64,000 bases of DNA from Eubacterium sp. AF36-5BH (GCF_003460505.1 NZ_QTVG01000007.1:88716-152715), one strand, 5' to 3'. Shown: positions 8,623 to 18,001, counted from the stretch's first letter. The notes: generated from the sequence alone by a model not told the origin. A program made the numbers and translations.

Positions 8623-9426
8623 ATGAAATCAAAGTTTAAATTAGCCTTTATACTATTGGCTATAGGATTTATTTTGTTAGCACTTGATGTGGATGTATCT
8701 ACAGGCGTCAAGTATCCACATGACTATAGTAATTCCAATAATGTTATTGGAGAATTTCAATACTACAATATTGCATCAAACTATGGTGCCAAATGTACTT
8801 ATAAGCTTATTGATACTTCTGGTTCTTCTGATTCAGCCTTAGAAAAAACACCTTTGGTTTCCGGCACTACGGATTCTACAGGCACAACCCAGACAAAGGT
8901 AATCGACAAAGTATATTTTGGAACTGTACATATTGACATTTTCAATGATGGGCTTGGATTTATCTTAATTTTTATTGCATGTTTTTTATTAAAAAAAGTA
9001 AATAAAAAATTCAGTTATGGTTCTTTAAGTACATTTTGTGGCTTAATATTGCACATACTATTAAAAGCACTTCCTTTTGTTTTCAATGGTTTGTTATTAT
9101 GTAATTTAGCCATGTTTATTGGAATAGCTTATATGTGTTCAATTATTTTAACCACCTTTTTATTTACAGGCGGGTTATTTGCAATGTGTCCTGATGTATG
9201 TTGCAGAGACGAAAGAAAATGGGGAAAAATCACATGGTTTGTGTCTATGGTACTTATAGTCCTAAATACTTTTGTATTTTGGATTGGTTCAGACTATAGT
9301 GCTTTACAGTCTTTAGGCAAATTTTCTGAAGGACTTTTAGTAATTGATATTCTAATTTTTTGGATAATTTTAAGGAGGGTATATTACTATTTAGAACAAT
9401 CTTATGAAAAAGCCGTTAATGCATAA
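8623..9426 (+). CDS. Membrane protein of unknown function
   Basis: The 267-residue protein is not one I recognise. An N-terminal membrane segment (about 7-22) is followed by an extracytoplasmic loop of about 85 residues rich in Ser, Thr, Tyr and Asn. About five further hydrophobic segments follow, starting near residue 110 (GLGFILIFIACFLLKK), and the protein ends with a basic/polar tail. A cluster CPDVCC lies between two membrane segments near residue 190. GGAGG lies 8 nt before the ATG. It is the first of two plus-strand genes in a mostly minus-strand region and is followed by the secreted MBL-fold gene, which suggests a pair, but no family motif supports a function. Confidence 0.75.
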   Translation: MKSKFKLAFILLAIGFILLALDVDVSTGVKYPHDYSNSNNVIGEFQYYNIASNYGAKCTYKLIDTSGSSDSALEKTPLVSGTTDSTGTTQTKVIDKVYFGTVHIDIFNDGLGFILIFIACFLLKKVNKKFSYGSLSTFCGLILHILLKALPFVFNGLLLCNLAMFIGIAYMCSIILTTFLFTGGLFAMCPDVCCRDERKWGKITWFVSMVLIVLNTFVFWIGSDYSALQSLGKFSEGLLVIDILIFWIILRRVYYYLEQSYEKAVNA

Positions 9427-9549
9427 TTTATGCTAAATTGATTTTTCAATTTTAATGGTCATGAATATTTGATTTATACTTATGGTATTTTTCTGATGAA
9501 ATGCTTTTATAAGATTTTCTTACTTATTAAATAGTAATAAAAAAGAAAA

Positions 9550-11211
9550 ATGAAAACAGCTTATGTAACTTTAAAAAAACTTTTATTTGTGTTAGCCATA
9601 TTATTATGTTCAACATGTTTTTACGCTATGCACGTATCGGCTAACGACAACGAAATGACATTTCATTCTATTTATGTTGGCTCAGGTGATGCCCTTGTAG
9701 TTGAGAGCAAGGGACATTACATGATTGTTGATTCAGGTCCACCAAGTGCATCTGAGTTAGTTGCCAATTATATTAGCAAATTAAATATACCTGATAATAA
9801 AATAGATTATGTAGTTGCCACTCATCCTGACGGAGACCATGTTGGTAACTTCAATAAAATTTTTGAGAAATATGAAGTTGGACAGGTTTTCTATTCGCCT
9901 TGCGTTAAAGGTAACAAAACTTATTCAAAATTCATTAATAGCGTAAAGGAAAAGGGCTGTCCTTACAGAAATCCTATTGATGGAGAATCTTGGAAGCTTG
10001 GAGATGCGACTGTAACTGTTGTTTATGATGGTTTTCAGGGAACAACTTACAATGAATGCAGTATTGTTCTAAGAGTAACCTGTGGTGGTAAATCCCTTTT
10101 GCTTACAGGCGATTTGCCTTCAACAATGGAAAAGCAGTTACTTGCTAAAGGGTATAATTTTAAGGCTGACGTCTTAAAAGTTGGTCACCATGGTGCCGGT
10201 TCATCATCCTGTACCGCTTTTATAAAGGCCGTTCAGCCGCAATACGCAATAATTTCTTCTTCAAGAGCTTCAACAGCAAGACTTCCAAGAGCTTCTGTTT
10301 TAAAAAGACTTGCTTTGCAGTTCGTTAAGGTTTACAGAACAACCGATAAGGATGTTGTATTTAATTTTATAGACGGAAAAATTTCAACACCTAATAAGGA
10401 AAGTATCAAGTACACATGTATAAAGAACGGAACCATTGCTTTATCTTCCAAGGTCTTCAGATCAAAGGGAAAAGCAATTACTCCTAGTGTTTCTTTAGTT
10501 GTAAATGGCAAGGTAGTTTCCCCTTCCGAATATAAGATTAAATATTCTTCAAATAAAAATCCCGGTGTTGCCAAGGTTAAACTTACGGGATTAGATAAAA
10601 AGTTTGTAGGTACCTGCACAACCACATTTATGATTCTTCCTAAAAAGGAAGCCATAAAAACTAAGACTGTTAAACTTAACAAAATCAAACTTGGCTGGGA
10701 AGGTCAAAAAAATGTTACCGGTTATTATTTGAAATACTCAACCAGTAAAAGTTTTAAGAAAAATGTTAAATACAAAATTTTTAATAACGAAAAGAATTTA
10801 AGCACTACGATAAAAGGTCTTTCTTTTAATAAGAAATATTATTTCTCTGTTCGTGCTTTTAAAAGCAATATTGGAGACGGCAAGTGGAGTAAAACAATTT
10901 CTCTTAAAACAGAAAAATTACCGATTCCTACAAAAGGATTTTTTACTGAGATAATTGAAAAGACAAAGAGCATAAAATTACAGTGGAAAAAACAATCTTC
11001 CAAATATGACGCAGGCTATATGATTCAATATTCACCTGACAAAAAATTTAAGGATGATGTTGAAACTGTAACTATTAAGAAAGCTTCAAAAAATTCTTTT
11101 AAATTAAAGAAGAAACCAAAAACAAAAAACTACTACATTAGAGTAAAAGGCTACAATAAATACTGTGACGGCAAGTGGAGCAAAGTTAAAAAAGTAAAAT
11201 TTGCTGATTAA
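9550..11211 (+). CDS. Secreted ComEC-like metallo-beta-lactamase-fold protein with Fn3 tail
   Basis: The protein has 553 residues. A signal peptide of about 31 residues (ending near VSAND) is followed by a metallo-hydrolase domain (about 35-270) of the type at the C-terminus of ComEC/Rec2. It carries THPDGDHVGN (ligands H92, D94, D96, H97), LLTGDLP and KVGHHGAGSS. Then come a beta-rich spacer and two Fn3-like repeats (about 380-455 and 465-550), both with a GKWSK motif near the end. ComEC itself is a large membrane channel, but this protein has no channel region, so it is probably a free or wall-bound extracellular hydrolase, perhaps a nuclease or phosphodiesterase. The start lacks a good ribosome site (AAAAAAGAAAA). 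Its substrate is unknown. Confidence 0.85.
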   Translation: MKTAYVTLKKLLFVLAILLCSTCFYAMHVSANDNEMTFHSIYVGSGDALVVESKGHYMIVDSGPPSASELVANYISKLNIPDNKIDYVVATHPDGDHVGNFNKIFEKYEVGQVFYSPCVKGNKTYSKFINSVKEKGCPYRNPIDGESWKLGDATVTVVYDGFQGTTYNECSIVLRVTCGGKSLLLTGDLPSTMEKQLLAKGYNFKADVLKVGHHGAGSSSCTAFIKAVQPQYAIISSSRASTARLPRASVLKRLALQFVKVYRTTDKDVVFNFIDGKISTPNKESIKYTCIKNGTIALSSKVFRSKGKAITPSVSLVVNGKVVSPSEYKIKYSSNKNPGVAKVKLTGLDKKFVGTCTTTFMILPKKEAIKTKTVKLNKIKLGWEGQKNVTGYYLKYSTSKSFKKNVKYKIFNNEKNLSTTIKGLSFNKKYYFSVRAFKSNIGDGKWSKTISLKTEKLPIPTKGFFTEIIEKTKSIKLQWKKQSSKYDAGYMIQYSPDKKFKDDVETVTIKKASKNSFKLKKKPKTKNYYIRVKGYNKYCDGKWSKVKKVKFAD

Positions 11212-11224
11212 TTATTTAAATATT

Positions 11225-11316
11225 AAAGAACCTGTATACAATTTTTATATACTACTCTCCTTACTGATTTTTGTAATCCGGTAAAGACTTAACATAAAAT
11301 TGTATACAGGTTCTTT
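11225..11316. terminator. Bidirectional terminator with a 52-nt loop
   Basis: The perfect 20-bp arms are aaagaacctgtatacaattt (11225-11244) and its exact complement (11297-11316), with T-runs outward on both strands. It lies between the convergent MBL-fold gene and ABC permease gene, so it can stop both transcripts. The 52-nt loop is much longer than normal for a terminator, and the shape also resembles a small element with terminal inverted repeats. Confidence 0.75.
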
Positions 11317-11338
11317 TTTAATAATATTTCTATGCAAA

Positions 11339-12934
11339 CTAAAGATTTCTAAATATTTCTGTCCCATTATCTTTTAACCACTTATATGCAATAAGTAGTA
11401 AGCATAGAAGCACTAATACTAGAATGCCTAAATATGTATCCGCACCTATCCAATCTACACATACTTTCAAATACACCACTGCCATTACTGCAATCATTGC
11501 CCATGCTAAAAGTATTGCAAGAAATACACCAAAGCTTTGTTTTACGGCTGCCGCCTCAGTAACCCAGTTTAAATTTGGCATTTTCAAATTAATTATCAGG
11601 CCCAACGCACCATTAAGCATTACGAAAATAACGGGTACAACTGTAACTAATATTATCTGCAATATTGATAGTTTAAATTCAATGCCCAGTATCACACTAC
11701 ATATAACCATAGGTGTGATTGTTATTATATTATGAAGTTTTAATTTTGCTCTCAAAATCTGCCAAGTGTCCACAGGCAATGTTTTCGCAATCCATATACT
11801 TTTTCCTTCTAGAGAAATTGATGGTGCGGTAATATCGTTCATTGACATAACTGCACAAATCATCAAAGTTATACCAAAACTAAGATATACACTTCTAATG
11901 CCTGTAAGGCTTATGAGCCTGTTTATTTCATCTATTTTTATTACTACTGCTACTGTTATGACTATTATAAATAAACAGCCTAGTGCGCAATTTAACATAT
12001 ACACTGCGCTTGAAGTAAATCTTTTTAACTCTCTAAACAGTAATGCTTTGGAGACGCTTTTTTGCTTTTCAGTTTTTATTTTATAAACCTTTTTCTTTTC
12101 GCCTTTTTTTTCAGTAGCTATGTTGAAAAAACTTTTTGCCAAAACAAAAATTACAACTGCCAGCAAAATTAGAACCATTAGCGAAAATATTGCCATATAT
12201 TTCACATTACCGGTAGCTCCCTTACCCATTGCATACAACGGATATGCTACCCCTTTTATTTTTTCTCCAACAACCGCCGCCTGAGCAATTATCCCCTGCA
12301 TTACATCATAAGCTTTATACGATATATAATAGTAAATTCCGAAGAACGCTACGGACACGATTACTGTCACCAGATTTTTGAATTTCAATCTGGAACTAAC
12401 CTCTGCCACTATCCAGCCTAATATACATGACATTGCCAGTAAAAACAGCGAATTCATTATTGTAATTACAATACAACCGATAATTCTTTCCACAGTTATG
12501 TCTGCATTAAAAAAGTATACTATTGCTGTTGGTATCATTACTAACAACTGATAAAACAAACCTACAATATACACTCCGGCAACTCTAATTAGCAATATAT
12601 ATAGTGCCGGGATTGGAAGTGACATTAGCAAATCATTGTCTTTTGCCTGATACAAGCTTGCATAAGTGTTAAATACACTTCCAATTACTCCAAATGTAAT
12701 CGCCACCATTCCCATTATAACAAAGTACAGCCAATCCAATCCTACCTGTAAAAATGGCTTGCAGAATATATTTGCCATACTAAAAAACACTACAGCTACA
12801 ATTGCAAACAAAACTGTGTATACAATTATGTATGATGCCATTTTTGTTTTTGACATTTTCTGTTCATTTTTCTTATTTCGAAACATTAGAGATATAACTT
12901 CCCTAAGTTGCTTTTTTAATAGGGCTTTTATCAT
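11339..12934 (-). CDS. ABC-2 type exporter permease
   Basis: The 531-residue membrane protein has about 12 hydrophobic segments in two halves. Between them lies a Lys-rich cytoplasmic stretch (about 275-295, KKGEKKKVYKIKTEKQK). The N-terminus is cytoplasmic and basic. The layout matches putative ABC exporter permeases of Firmicutes that are larger than the standard ABC-2 domain. Its start codon overlaps the stop of the ATPase gene (TAATG), so the two form one transporter. The substrate cannot be read from the sequence. Confidence 0.85.
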   Translation of the reverse strand: MIKALLKKQLREVISLMFRNKKNEQKMSKTKMASYIIVYTVLFAIVAVVFFSMANIFCKPFLQVGLDWLYFVIMGMVAITFGVIGSVFNTYASLYQAKDNDLLMSLPIPALYILLIRVAGVYIVGLFYQLLVMIPTAIVYFFNADITVERIIGCIVITIMNSLFLLAMSCILGWIVAEVSSRLKFKNLVTVIVSVAFFGIYYYISYKAYDVMQGIIAQAAVVGEKIKGVAYPLYAMGKGATGNVKYMAIFSLMVLILLAVVIFVLAKSFFNIATEKKGEKKKVYKIKTEKQKSVSKALLFRELKRFTSSAVYMLNCALGCLFIIVITVAVVIKIDEINRLISLTGIRSVYLSFGITLMICAVMSMNDITAPSISLEGKSIWIAKTLPVDTWQILRAKLKLHNIITITPMVICSVILGIEFKLSILQIILVTVVPVIFVMLNGALGLIINLKMPNLNWVTEAAAVKQSFGVFLAILLAWAMIAVMAVVYLKVCVDWIGADTYLGILVLVLLCLLLIAYKWLKDNGTEIFRNL

Positions 12935-13644
12935 TATTGTTCAGCCTCCATTTCTAGGAATACTGCCTCTAAAGATTCGTCACCCTTCACTTCTTCCATT
13001 GTGCCGGATTTAATTAACTGGCCATTTTTTATAATTGCAATTTTATCGCACAATTTTTCAGCCACTTCCAACACATGAGTTGAAAAGAAAATTGCCCCAC
13101 CTTTGTCACACACATCCCTCATCATTTCTTTTAAAATATGAGAAGATTTTGGATCTAAACCTACAAATGGTTCATCCATTATTATTAGTTTTGGATTGTG
13201 AATCCAGGCTGAAATAATTGCCAGTTTTTGTTTCATTCCATGAGAGTAGGCACTAATAGGCTGTGCTAAATCATCAGTTAATTCTAACAAATCACCATAT
13301 TTCTTAATTCTTTCAGTTCTGTCTTGTGAACTTACATTATAAATATCTGCAATAAAATTCAAATAACTGATACCTGTCATAAATTCATATAAATCCGGAT
13401 TATCAGGTATGTACGCTATTTTCTTCTTGCATTCAATCGGGTTCTCTTTCACAGACATGCCATCCACAAGAATTTCACCTTCATCAAATTTCAAAATTCC
13501 TACTATCGACTTAATAGTTGTTGTTTTACCTGCACCATTATGACCAATAAAGCCATAAATCTCACCAGGCTCAATATGTAAAGAAAGACTATCAACTGCC
13601 TTCTTGTCTCCAAACTTCTTTGTTAAATTTTCAATTCTTAACAT
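12934..13644 (-). CDS. ABC transporter ATP-binding protein (exporter, CcmA type)
   Basis: The 236-residue ATPase carries Walker A GHNGAGKTT at about 35-43, a signature of the degenerate form YSHGMKQK, and Walker B LIIMDEPFVGLDPKS. GLDPKS is typical of ATPases that drive ABC-2 exporters such as the BcrA/YtrB/CcmA group. It is translated first, and the permease gene overlaps its stop. A purine-rich ribosome site (GGGGAGG) precedes the ATG. No regulator gene is attached. Confidence 0.92.
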   Translation of the reverse strand: MLRIENLTKKFGDKKAVDSLSLHIEPGEIYGFIGHNGAGKTTTIKSIVGILKFDEGEILVDGMSVKENPIECKKKIAYIPDNPDLYEFMTGISYLNFIADIYNVSSQDRTERIKKYGDLLELTDDLAQPISAYSHGMKQKLAIISAWIHNPKLIIMDEPFVGLDPKSSHILKEMMRDVCDKGGAIFFSTHVLEVAEKLCDKIAIIKNGQLIKSGTMEEVKGDESLEAVFLEMEAEQ

Positions 13645-13763
13645 TTTCTCCTCCCCTTTGTATTATTGTTAATTTGTCACTGTTTATTAGTATACTCTAT
13701 TTTATGTATAAAATATATATTTTTATACATTACTGAAATTTTGTCATTTTTATTAAAAGAAAA

Positions 13764-13866
13764 GAATGTCGCAAGCGACATTCTAAGTACTGAGTGCGTG
13801 TTGCCACGCAACTATATTCTTTTTGCACCAGGGTGTATTCCTAGTGAAACATTTATTTATGTTTTT
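13764..13866 (-). repeat. Dispersed intergenic repeat, copy C
   Basis: The copy starts with the palindrome GAATGTCGCAAGCGACATTC (13764-13783) and continues with GTGCGTGTTGCC, CTTTTTGCACCAGGGTGTAT and CCTAGTGAAACATTTAT. It aligns by eye with the copies at 17.74-17.84 kb and 32.26-32.40 kb and has the same orientation. The longer ORFs here are chance frames. Confidence 0.6.
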
Positions 13867-13885
13867 CGTATTATATTTCCTGTAA

Positions 13886-14119
13886 TTAATTGCCTGATAA
13901 TTTTTCAATTACCTTGTCATAATTATCTTTTCTATGTGGAAAAGTACAATTACTGCAATCCTTTATGTTGTTGCTAAGAATTGTAAAGTTTCCGCCACAC
14001 TTTTCTCCCATTGAGTACAACGGGCAAAAACAAAATAGGCAGTTAAATTCTTCTCCTTCTGCTATTTTGTGGCATGGATAATACTCACACTCTTTGTTTG
14101 AAAAAAATTTATAACTCAT
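13886..14119 (-). CDS. Cysteine-rich small protein (zinc-binding, PF04071-like)
   Basis: The 77-residue protein has ten Cys, spaced ECEYYPCHK, NCLFCFCPLY, EKCGG and DCSNCTFPH. This matches the cysteine-rich small domain found alone or fused to cobalamin-biosynthesis proteins, which is thought to bind zinc or a metal cluster. It starts 2 bp after the stop of the DegV gene 14122-14997, so it is very likely translated from the same transcript. Its ribosome site is weak (GAGAAG), which also points to coupling. The function is unknown. Confidence 0.8.
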   Translation of the reverse strand: MSYKFFSNKECEYYPCHKIAEGEEFNCLFCFCPLYSMGEKCGGNFTILSNNIKDCSNCTFPHRKDNYDKVIEKLSGN

Positions 14120-14121
14120 TA

Positions 14122-14997
14122 TTATTCTTCTCTCAAAATTAAACTTACGCCAATTCCTGCTGCTTCAGGACCTGTATGAACCCCAACAACAAGTGATAAC
14201 GGATCATAATAAATATCAGGTATGTTAGGAAATCTTTCTTTTACCTGTTCAAGCCAACTGTTAGCGTCTTCTTCTTTTTCAAAGGTTCCTGCTGCACCAA
14301 TTCGAATCTTAGATGTATCATTATTTTCTAAAAGTTTGTTTACATATTCTTCTGTGTAATCAAGCATTTTTGAAATTGCACGCTTGCTACCTCTAACCTT
14401 ATCTACTGCGTCAAAATTTTCTCCAACAGTTCTTAAGACAGGTTTAATATTTAAAACTGCTCCAAGAGCTGCCGCTGCCGGTGTAACTCGTCCACCTTTC
14501 TTTAAATATTTTAAATCATCAACAGTAAGATATATTATTGAATCAAAGGCATTTGCCTCAAGTGCTTCTTTGATTTCCTTTGCATCTTTTCCATTATCAG
14601 CCATCCAGATTGCATCTAAAACAGCCTGACGCATAGTAACAGAAATTCTATGGTTATCCACTACCTGAACTTTGCCATCATATTCCTCTGATAACTGAAT
14701 TGCCGCATGGCATGAATTGCTCAAGCCACTTGATAGCGGAATATAAACTATCTGCTCATAACCTTCATCTAATAACTTATCCCATCTATCCATTATATCT
14801 CCTGGAGAGGGCATAGATGTTGTTATGTTTTTATCTGATTTCAATTCTGCGTAAAATTTTTCCTTAGTCAAACCATCTTCCTGATAAAAAGTTTCCTCTT
14901 CGATAACTATTGGTGTGTAAGCTAAATGTACACCAAGTTCCTTTGCCTCATTTATATCAATTCCAGCATTACTATCTGTTAAAATTGCTATCTTCAT
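14122..14997 (-). CDS. DegV family fatty-acid-binding protein
   Basis: DegV (FakB-type) proteins bind a fatty acid and, in Firmicutes with FakA, present it for phosphorylation. The 291 residues show the N-terminal nucleotide-like fold start KIAILTDSNAGI, TSMPSPGD, the central SSGLSNSCHAA, the basic strand VDDLKYLKKGGRV, and the C-terminal GPEAAGIGV. A frame four codons longer exists, but GGAG sits just before the ATG at 14997. It follows a second DegV gene on the same strand by 33 bp. The two are divergent paralogues and may prefer different fatty acids. No fakA is visible here. Confidence 0.92.
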   Translation of the reverse strand: MKIAILTDSNAGIDINEAKELGVHLAYTPIVIEEETFYQEDGLTKEKFYAELKSDKNITTSMPSPGDIMDRWDKLLDEGYEQIVYIPLSSGLSNSCHAAIQLSEEYDGKVQVVDNHRISVTMRQAVLDAIWMADNGKDAKEIKEALEANAFDSIIYLTVDDLKYLKKGGRVTPAAAALGAVLNIKPVLRTVGENFDAVDKVRGSKRAISKMLDYTEEYVNKLLENNDTSKIRIGAAGTFEKEEDANSWLEQVKERFPNIPDIYYDPLSLVVGVHTGPEAAGIGVSLILREE

Positions 14998-15030
14998 TAT
15001 TTTCTCCATTCTTAAAATCTATAAATGCAC

Positions 15031-15918
15031 TTAATCAACTCTTTCGTCGCCCCAGAAGAACAATGCTACTGTTCCCGGACCTGTATGACTGCCAATTGTT
15101 GTTCCTATATTGTATATTTCAATTTTCCCTTTTGTATTCGGAAATTTCTCTTCTATTAAGTTTGTAACAGCCTTAGCATCTTCCATACAAGCTGAGTTAC
15201 TTATATAAACTTTATCATTATATTCTAATCTATTGTCAGCCAATTCTTCCATCTTTTTCACAATAGCCTTGTATACTTTTTTCTTGCCCTTAATCTTTGC
15301 TCTTGGAATTAATTTTCCTTCGAAATTCACATTAAGCAATGGACATATACCAAGTATACCGCCTACAATACCGGAAGTTTTTGAAACCCTTCCACCTTTA
15401 ATGTAGAATGTTAAATCAGTAGAAAAGAACCAATGATTTACTCTTTTTTTGTTTTCTTCAGCCCACTGATATACTTCATCTATTGTTTTTCCCTGATCTC
15501 TTAAATCAGCCAACTTGTCCATTAATAAACCGAACCCGGATGATGCTGCCAATGAATCAACAACATAAATTTTTCTGTCAGGAAATTCTTCTTCCAAATT
15601 AGCCTTTGCAACTAATGCAGAGTTAATTGTGCCTGAAATTCCTGATGACAATGTTACATGCAATACATCAAGTCCCTGTTCTAAAAATTTCCTAAAATGT
15701 GCCTCGTATTCTTCTGCATTTACCTGAGATGTTTTGGTTTCTGCTCCATCAATCATTGCCTGATAAAAATCATCTAAACTCATTGATTTTCCCAAATCAT
15801 CTAAATATTCTTTTCCATCAAGTTCATAATGAAAAAAAACACATTCAATATCTCTGTCCTTAAAATGCTCTTCTGTTAAATCCGCAGTTGAACAACAACT
15901 AATAATATAATCCTTCAT
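15031..15918 (-). CDS. DegV family fatty-acid-binding protein (second copy)
   Basis: The 295-residue protein is of the same family as the next gene. It shows DYIISCCSTADL, TSQVNAEEY, VTLSSGISGTINSA, LTFYIKGGRVSKTSG and the C-terminal SHTGPGTVALFFWG. An upstream ATG ten codons earlier lacks a ribosome site. AAAGGAAAG precedes the ATG at 15918, which I use. It is the first gene of a likely three-gene unit: DegV, DegV, Cys-rich protein. Confidence 0.92.
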   Translation of the reverse strand: MKDYIISCCSTADLTEEHFKDRDIECVFFHYELDGKEYLDDLGKSMSLDDFYQAMIDGAETKTSQVNAEEYEAHFRKFLEQGLDVLHVTLSSGISGTINSALVAKANLEEEFPDRKIYVVDSLAASSGFGLLMDKLADLRDQGKTIDEVYQWAEENKKRVNHWFFSTDLTFYIKGGRVSKTSGIVGGILGICPLLNVNFEGKLIPRAKIKGKKKVYKAIVKKMEELADNRLEYNDKVYISNSACMEDAKAVTNLIEEKFPNTKGKIEIYNIGTTIGSHTGPGTVALFFWGDERVD

Positions 15919-16027
15919 ATCATACTTTCCTTTCAAACTAGCAAACACTAAGCCGTATTTTAGACATTATAACATTTATAGAATTTTTAAGCAATCCGCC
16001 ATAAATAATGGATATTAATAATTTGTA

Positions 16028-17626
16028 TTATTTTACAATATAAACTTTACTCCACTTGCCATATTTTTTATTTTTGCCTATTACTTTAATAGCTCTTACT
16101 TTTATGTAATACTTTTTACTTTTTGCCAATCCACTAAATGTGTAACTTGTTTTCCTACTTAATTTTGTTTTAGTTTTTTTCTTTTTAAATTTCTTGTTGT
16201 CGCTTATTTTAATCTCATATTTGTTTGCATTTCCTACTTTATTAAATAGTAAACAAATTTTAGTTTTATTTTTGTTTTTCTGTTTCTTTTTATATGCTTT
16301 TTTGATTTTCACTTTTACCGGTGCTTTTACTGTTACGTTTCCGGTTGTAGGACGAACCTGAGAATCTGTTCTCTCTGAAATGCCAGTTTCCTTTGAAGGC
16401 AACTCACCAACCTTTGAAGATGTTTCATTATTTTCTTTCTTTTCTGTAGTTGAGGTTTCATCTCCTACAAAATTAATGGCCACTGACATCCTTACATTAT
16501 AATAAAAATATTCCATTATAAAAGAATATGTTTCCCCTGCTTTTAAATAATATTCTATGGTAACATTTTTACAGTCTTCTGCATTTTCTTCTGCCATCGC
16601 AACGTAATTTTTACAATTTTTTGTGTAGTCTTTGTCTTTATACAAACGCAAGGTTCCTGTATTAAGTCCTGTTGTATATAGCTTATAATAACCTGATTTT
16701 TCGGGAGTAAACTCTAATAATGTTGTATACTCGTCTAAATCTTCCAACTTTTCTCCTTGGTTCATTGTATATTTGTACTCTATTACCTTTGTCTGGCAAT
16801 ATATTTTTTCAAAGAACTTTTCATTTTTATACACCAATGCTGAATATTCACGGCAATCGGCATATCCATCACATTTTGTCTTAAATTTCTTATCTGTGCC
16901 TAAACATATATTGTCGTCTTTTTCATCCTCATCAACGTCCCCTTTATACCATAAATATGTCATGTTTTTTGGATTCTTTATTTCCTCACCAATAATATTA
17001 TATAGCACCGGTTCAAACTGTATTTCCTGATCATGTAATCCATAGTTATCAATATCTTTGGTACAGCTATATGTCTCATCCATATCCATTTGTTTAACTA
17101 TTACATTACATGCAATTGAGTGAAAATTACTCTCCTGTAAATCAAAATAATACATCTCCCCTCCAATTAACTTCTTACTTATGCAACAGTTTAAACGAAA
17201 TACCTTGCTACTATTCCCGCCACTTTGTATTTGTGTTCCATTTGAGTCATACAAACGAACATAAGTAGCTGAACTACCTACTGTATAGAAAGTGTATATG
17301 GCTGTTTCCTTTGGGACAAAAGAATATCTGTACATACAGTTTTCCGGTCCTATAAGCTTCACTTCCATATCTTCTTTAAGCTCACCCTTATTTACAATAG
17401 TAATTTCCTGATCTTCATCTTCGTCATCATAAATATTACTATCAAGCCAACTGCTACCTGCTTTTACAGCATACAAATCTCCACTTCCCAAAGACGATAC
17501 TGTAAGGGTTAATGCTAAAAATAAGGCAGTTATTCCTTTTCTCACATATCCTTTTTTGTAGTTTCTTACTTTGATTAAACCTTTATTGTGGCTTAATTCT
17601 AATAGTTTGTCCTTAAGTTTTCTCAT
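16028..17626 (-). CDS. Secreted protein with Lys-rich Fn3 tail, function unknown
   Basis: The protein has 532 residues. The basic N-region is unusually long (about 30 residues) before the hydrophobic core GITALFLALTLTVSSLG, and cleavage is likely near AVKAG. Two related beta-rich segments follow (about 60-160 and 285-390). Both contain phrases such as ETAIYTFYTVGSSATYVRLYD and KSGYYKLYTTGLNTGTLRLYK (here split: SGYYKLYTTG, TGTLRLYK), which resemble PPC-type or jelly-roll extracellular domains. The C-terminal 75 residues are the Lys-rich Fn3-like module ending YGKWSKVYIVK. AAGGAG is 10 nt before the ATG at 17626; a longer frame from 17668 would include this site. No catalytic motif was seen. 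Confidence 0.8.
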   Translation of the reverse strand: MRKLKDKLLELSHNKGLIKVRNYKKGYVRKGITALFLALTLTVSSLGSGDLYAVKAGSSWLDSNIYDDEDEDQEITIVNKGELKEDMEVKLIGPENCMYRYSFVPKETAIYTFYTVGSSATYVRLYDSNGTQIQSGGNSSKVFRLNCCISKKLIGGEMYYFDLQESNFHSIACNVIVKQMDMDETYSCTKDIDNYGLHDQEIQFEPVLYNIIGEEIKNPKNMTYLWYKGDVDEDEKDDNICLGTDKKFKTKCDGYADCREYSALVYKNEKFFEKIYCQTKVIEYKYTMNQGEKLEDLDEYTTLLEFTPEKSGYYKLYTTGLNTGTLRLYKDKDYTKNCKNYVAMAEENAEDCKNVTIEYYLKAGETYSFIMEYFYYNVRMSVAINFVGDETSTTEKKENNETSSKVGELPSKETGISERTDSQVRPTTGNVTVKAPVKVKIKKAYKKKQKNKNKTKICLLFNKVGNANKYEIKISDNKKFKKKKTKTKLSRKTSYTFSGLAKSKKYYIKVRAIKVIGKNKKYGKWSKVYIVK

Positions 17627-17740
17627 TTTATATAATCTCCTTCTTTTTACGGCTTTCGCCTTTCTCATATATTTTGTAACATTTTATTATGTTTTAGTCA
17701 ATGCACTTTTTGTATAAAAATATTTTTTATTTATATTTAC

Positions 17741-17835
17741 GCCCTAAGCACGTGTTTCTTTAGCAATATTTTTCCTTTCGTGCCAGAATCTATCTCCAGT
17801 AGAACGTTTATATGTAATAAGAAATTACATATAAA
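17741..17835 (-). repeat. Dispersed intergenic repeat, copy B
   Basis: It shares GCACGTGTT, CTTTCGTGCCAG and CCAGTAGAACGTTTATATG with copies at 13.8 kb and 32.3 kb. It ends with a perfect 12-bp hairpin, TTTATATGTAAT (17807-17818)/ATTACATATAAA (17824-17835). This copy lacks the GAATG...CATTC palindrome of the other two. It follows directly on the PII terminator. Confidence 0.6.
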
Positions 17836-17961
17836 AAGCAGACAATCTTTCTCACTAAATGTAAGACTTTAAAGTTTGTCGTAATACTTATACGATTTTC
17901 ATATTACCACGATCAATTACATATATAGTCCATTTTTTAATGAGTTTCATTGTCTGCTTTT
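17834..17961 (-). terminator. Long-loop terminator after the PII genes
   Basis: Perfect 13-bp arms, AAAAGCAGACAAT (17834-17846)/ATTGTCTGCTTTT (17949-17961), enclose about 102 nt. The loop itself contains further complementary stretches (CTCA/TGAG next to the arms, and cgtaat/attac inside). On the minus strand the distal arm ends in TTTTT. It may be a terminator or the 3' end of a structured RNA. The rest of the gap 17627-18001 is repeat copy B. Confidence 0.55.
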
Positions 17962-18001
17962 CAATAAAGCTACTGTGCTTTTATTTATTTATATACCTAA
18001 A

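Noticed and set aside
13666..13977. Plus-strand 103-codon ORF
   Set aside because: It crosses repeat copy C and the Cys-rich gene on the opposite strand and lacks a ribosome site.
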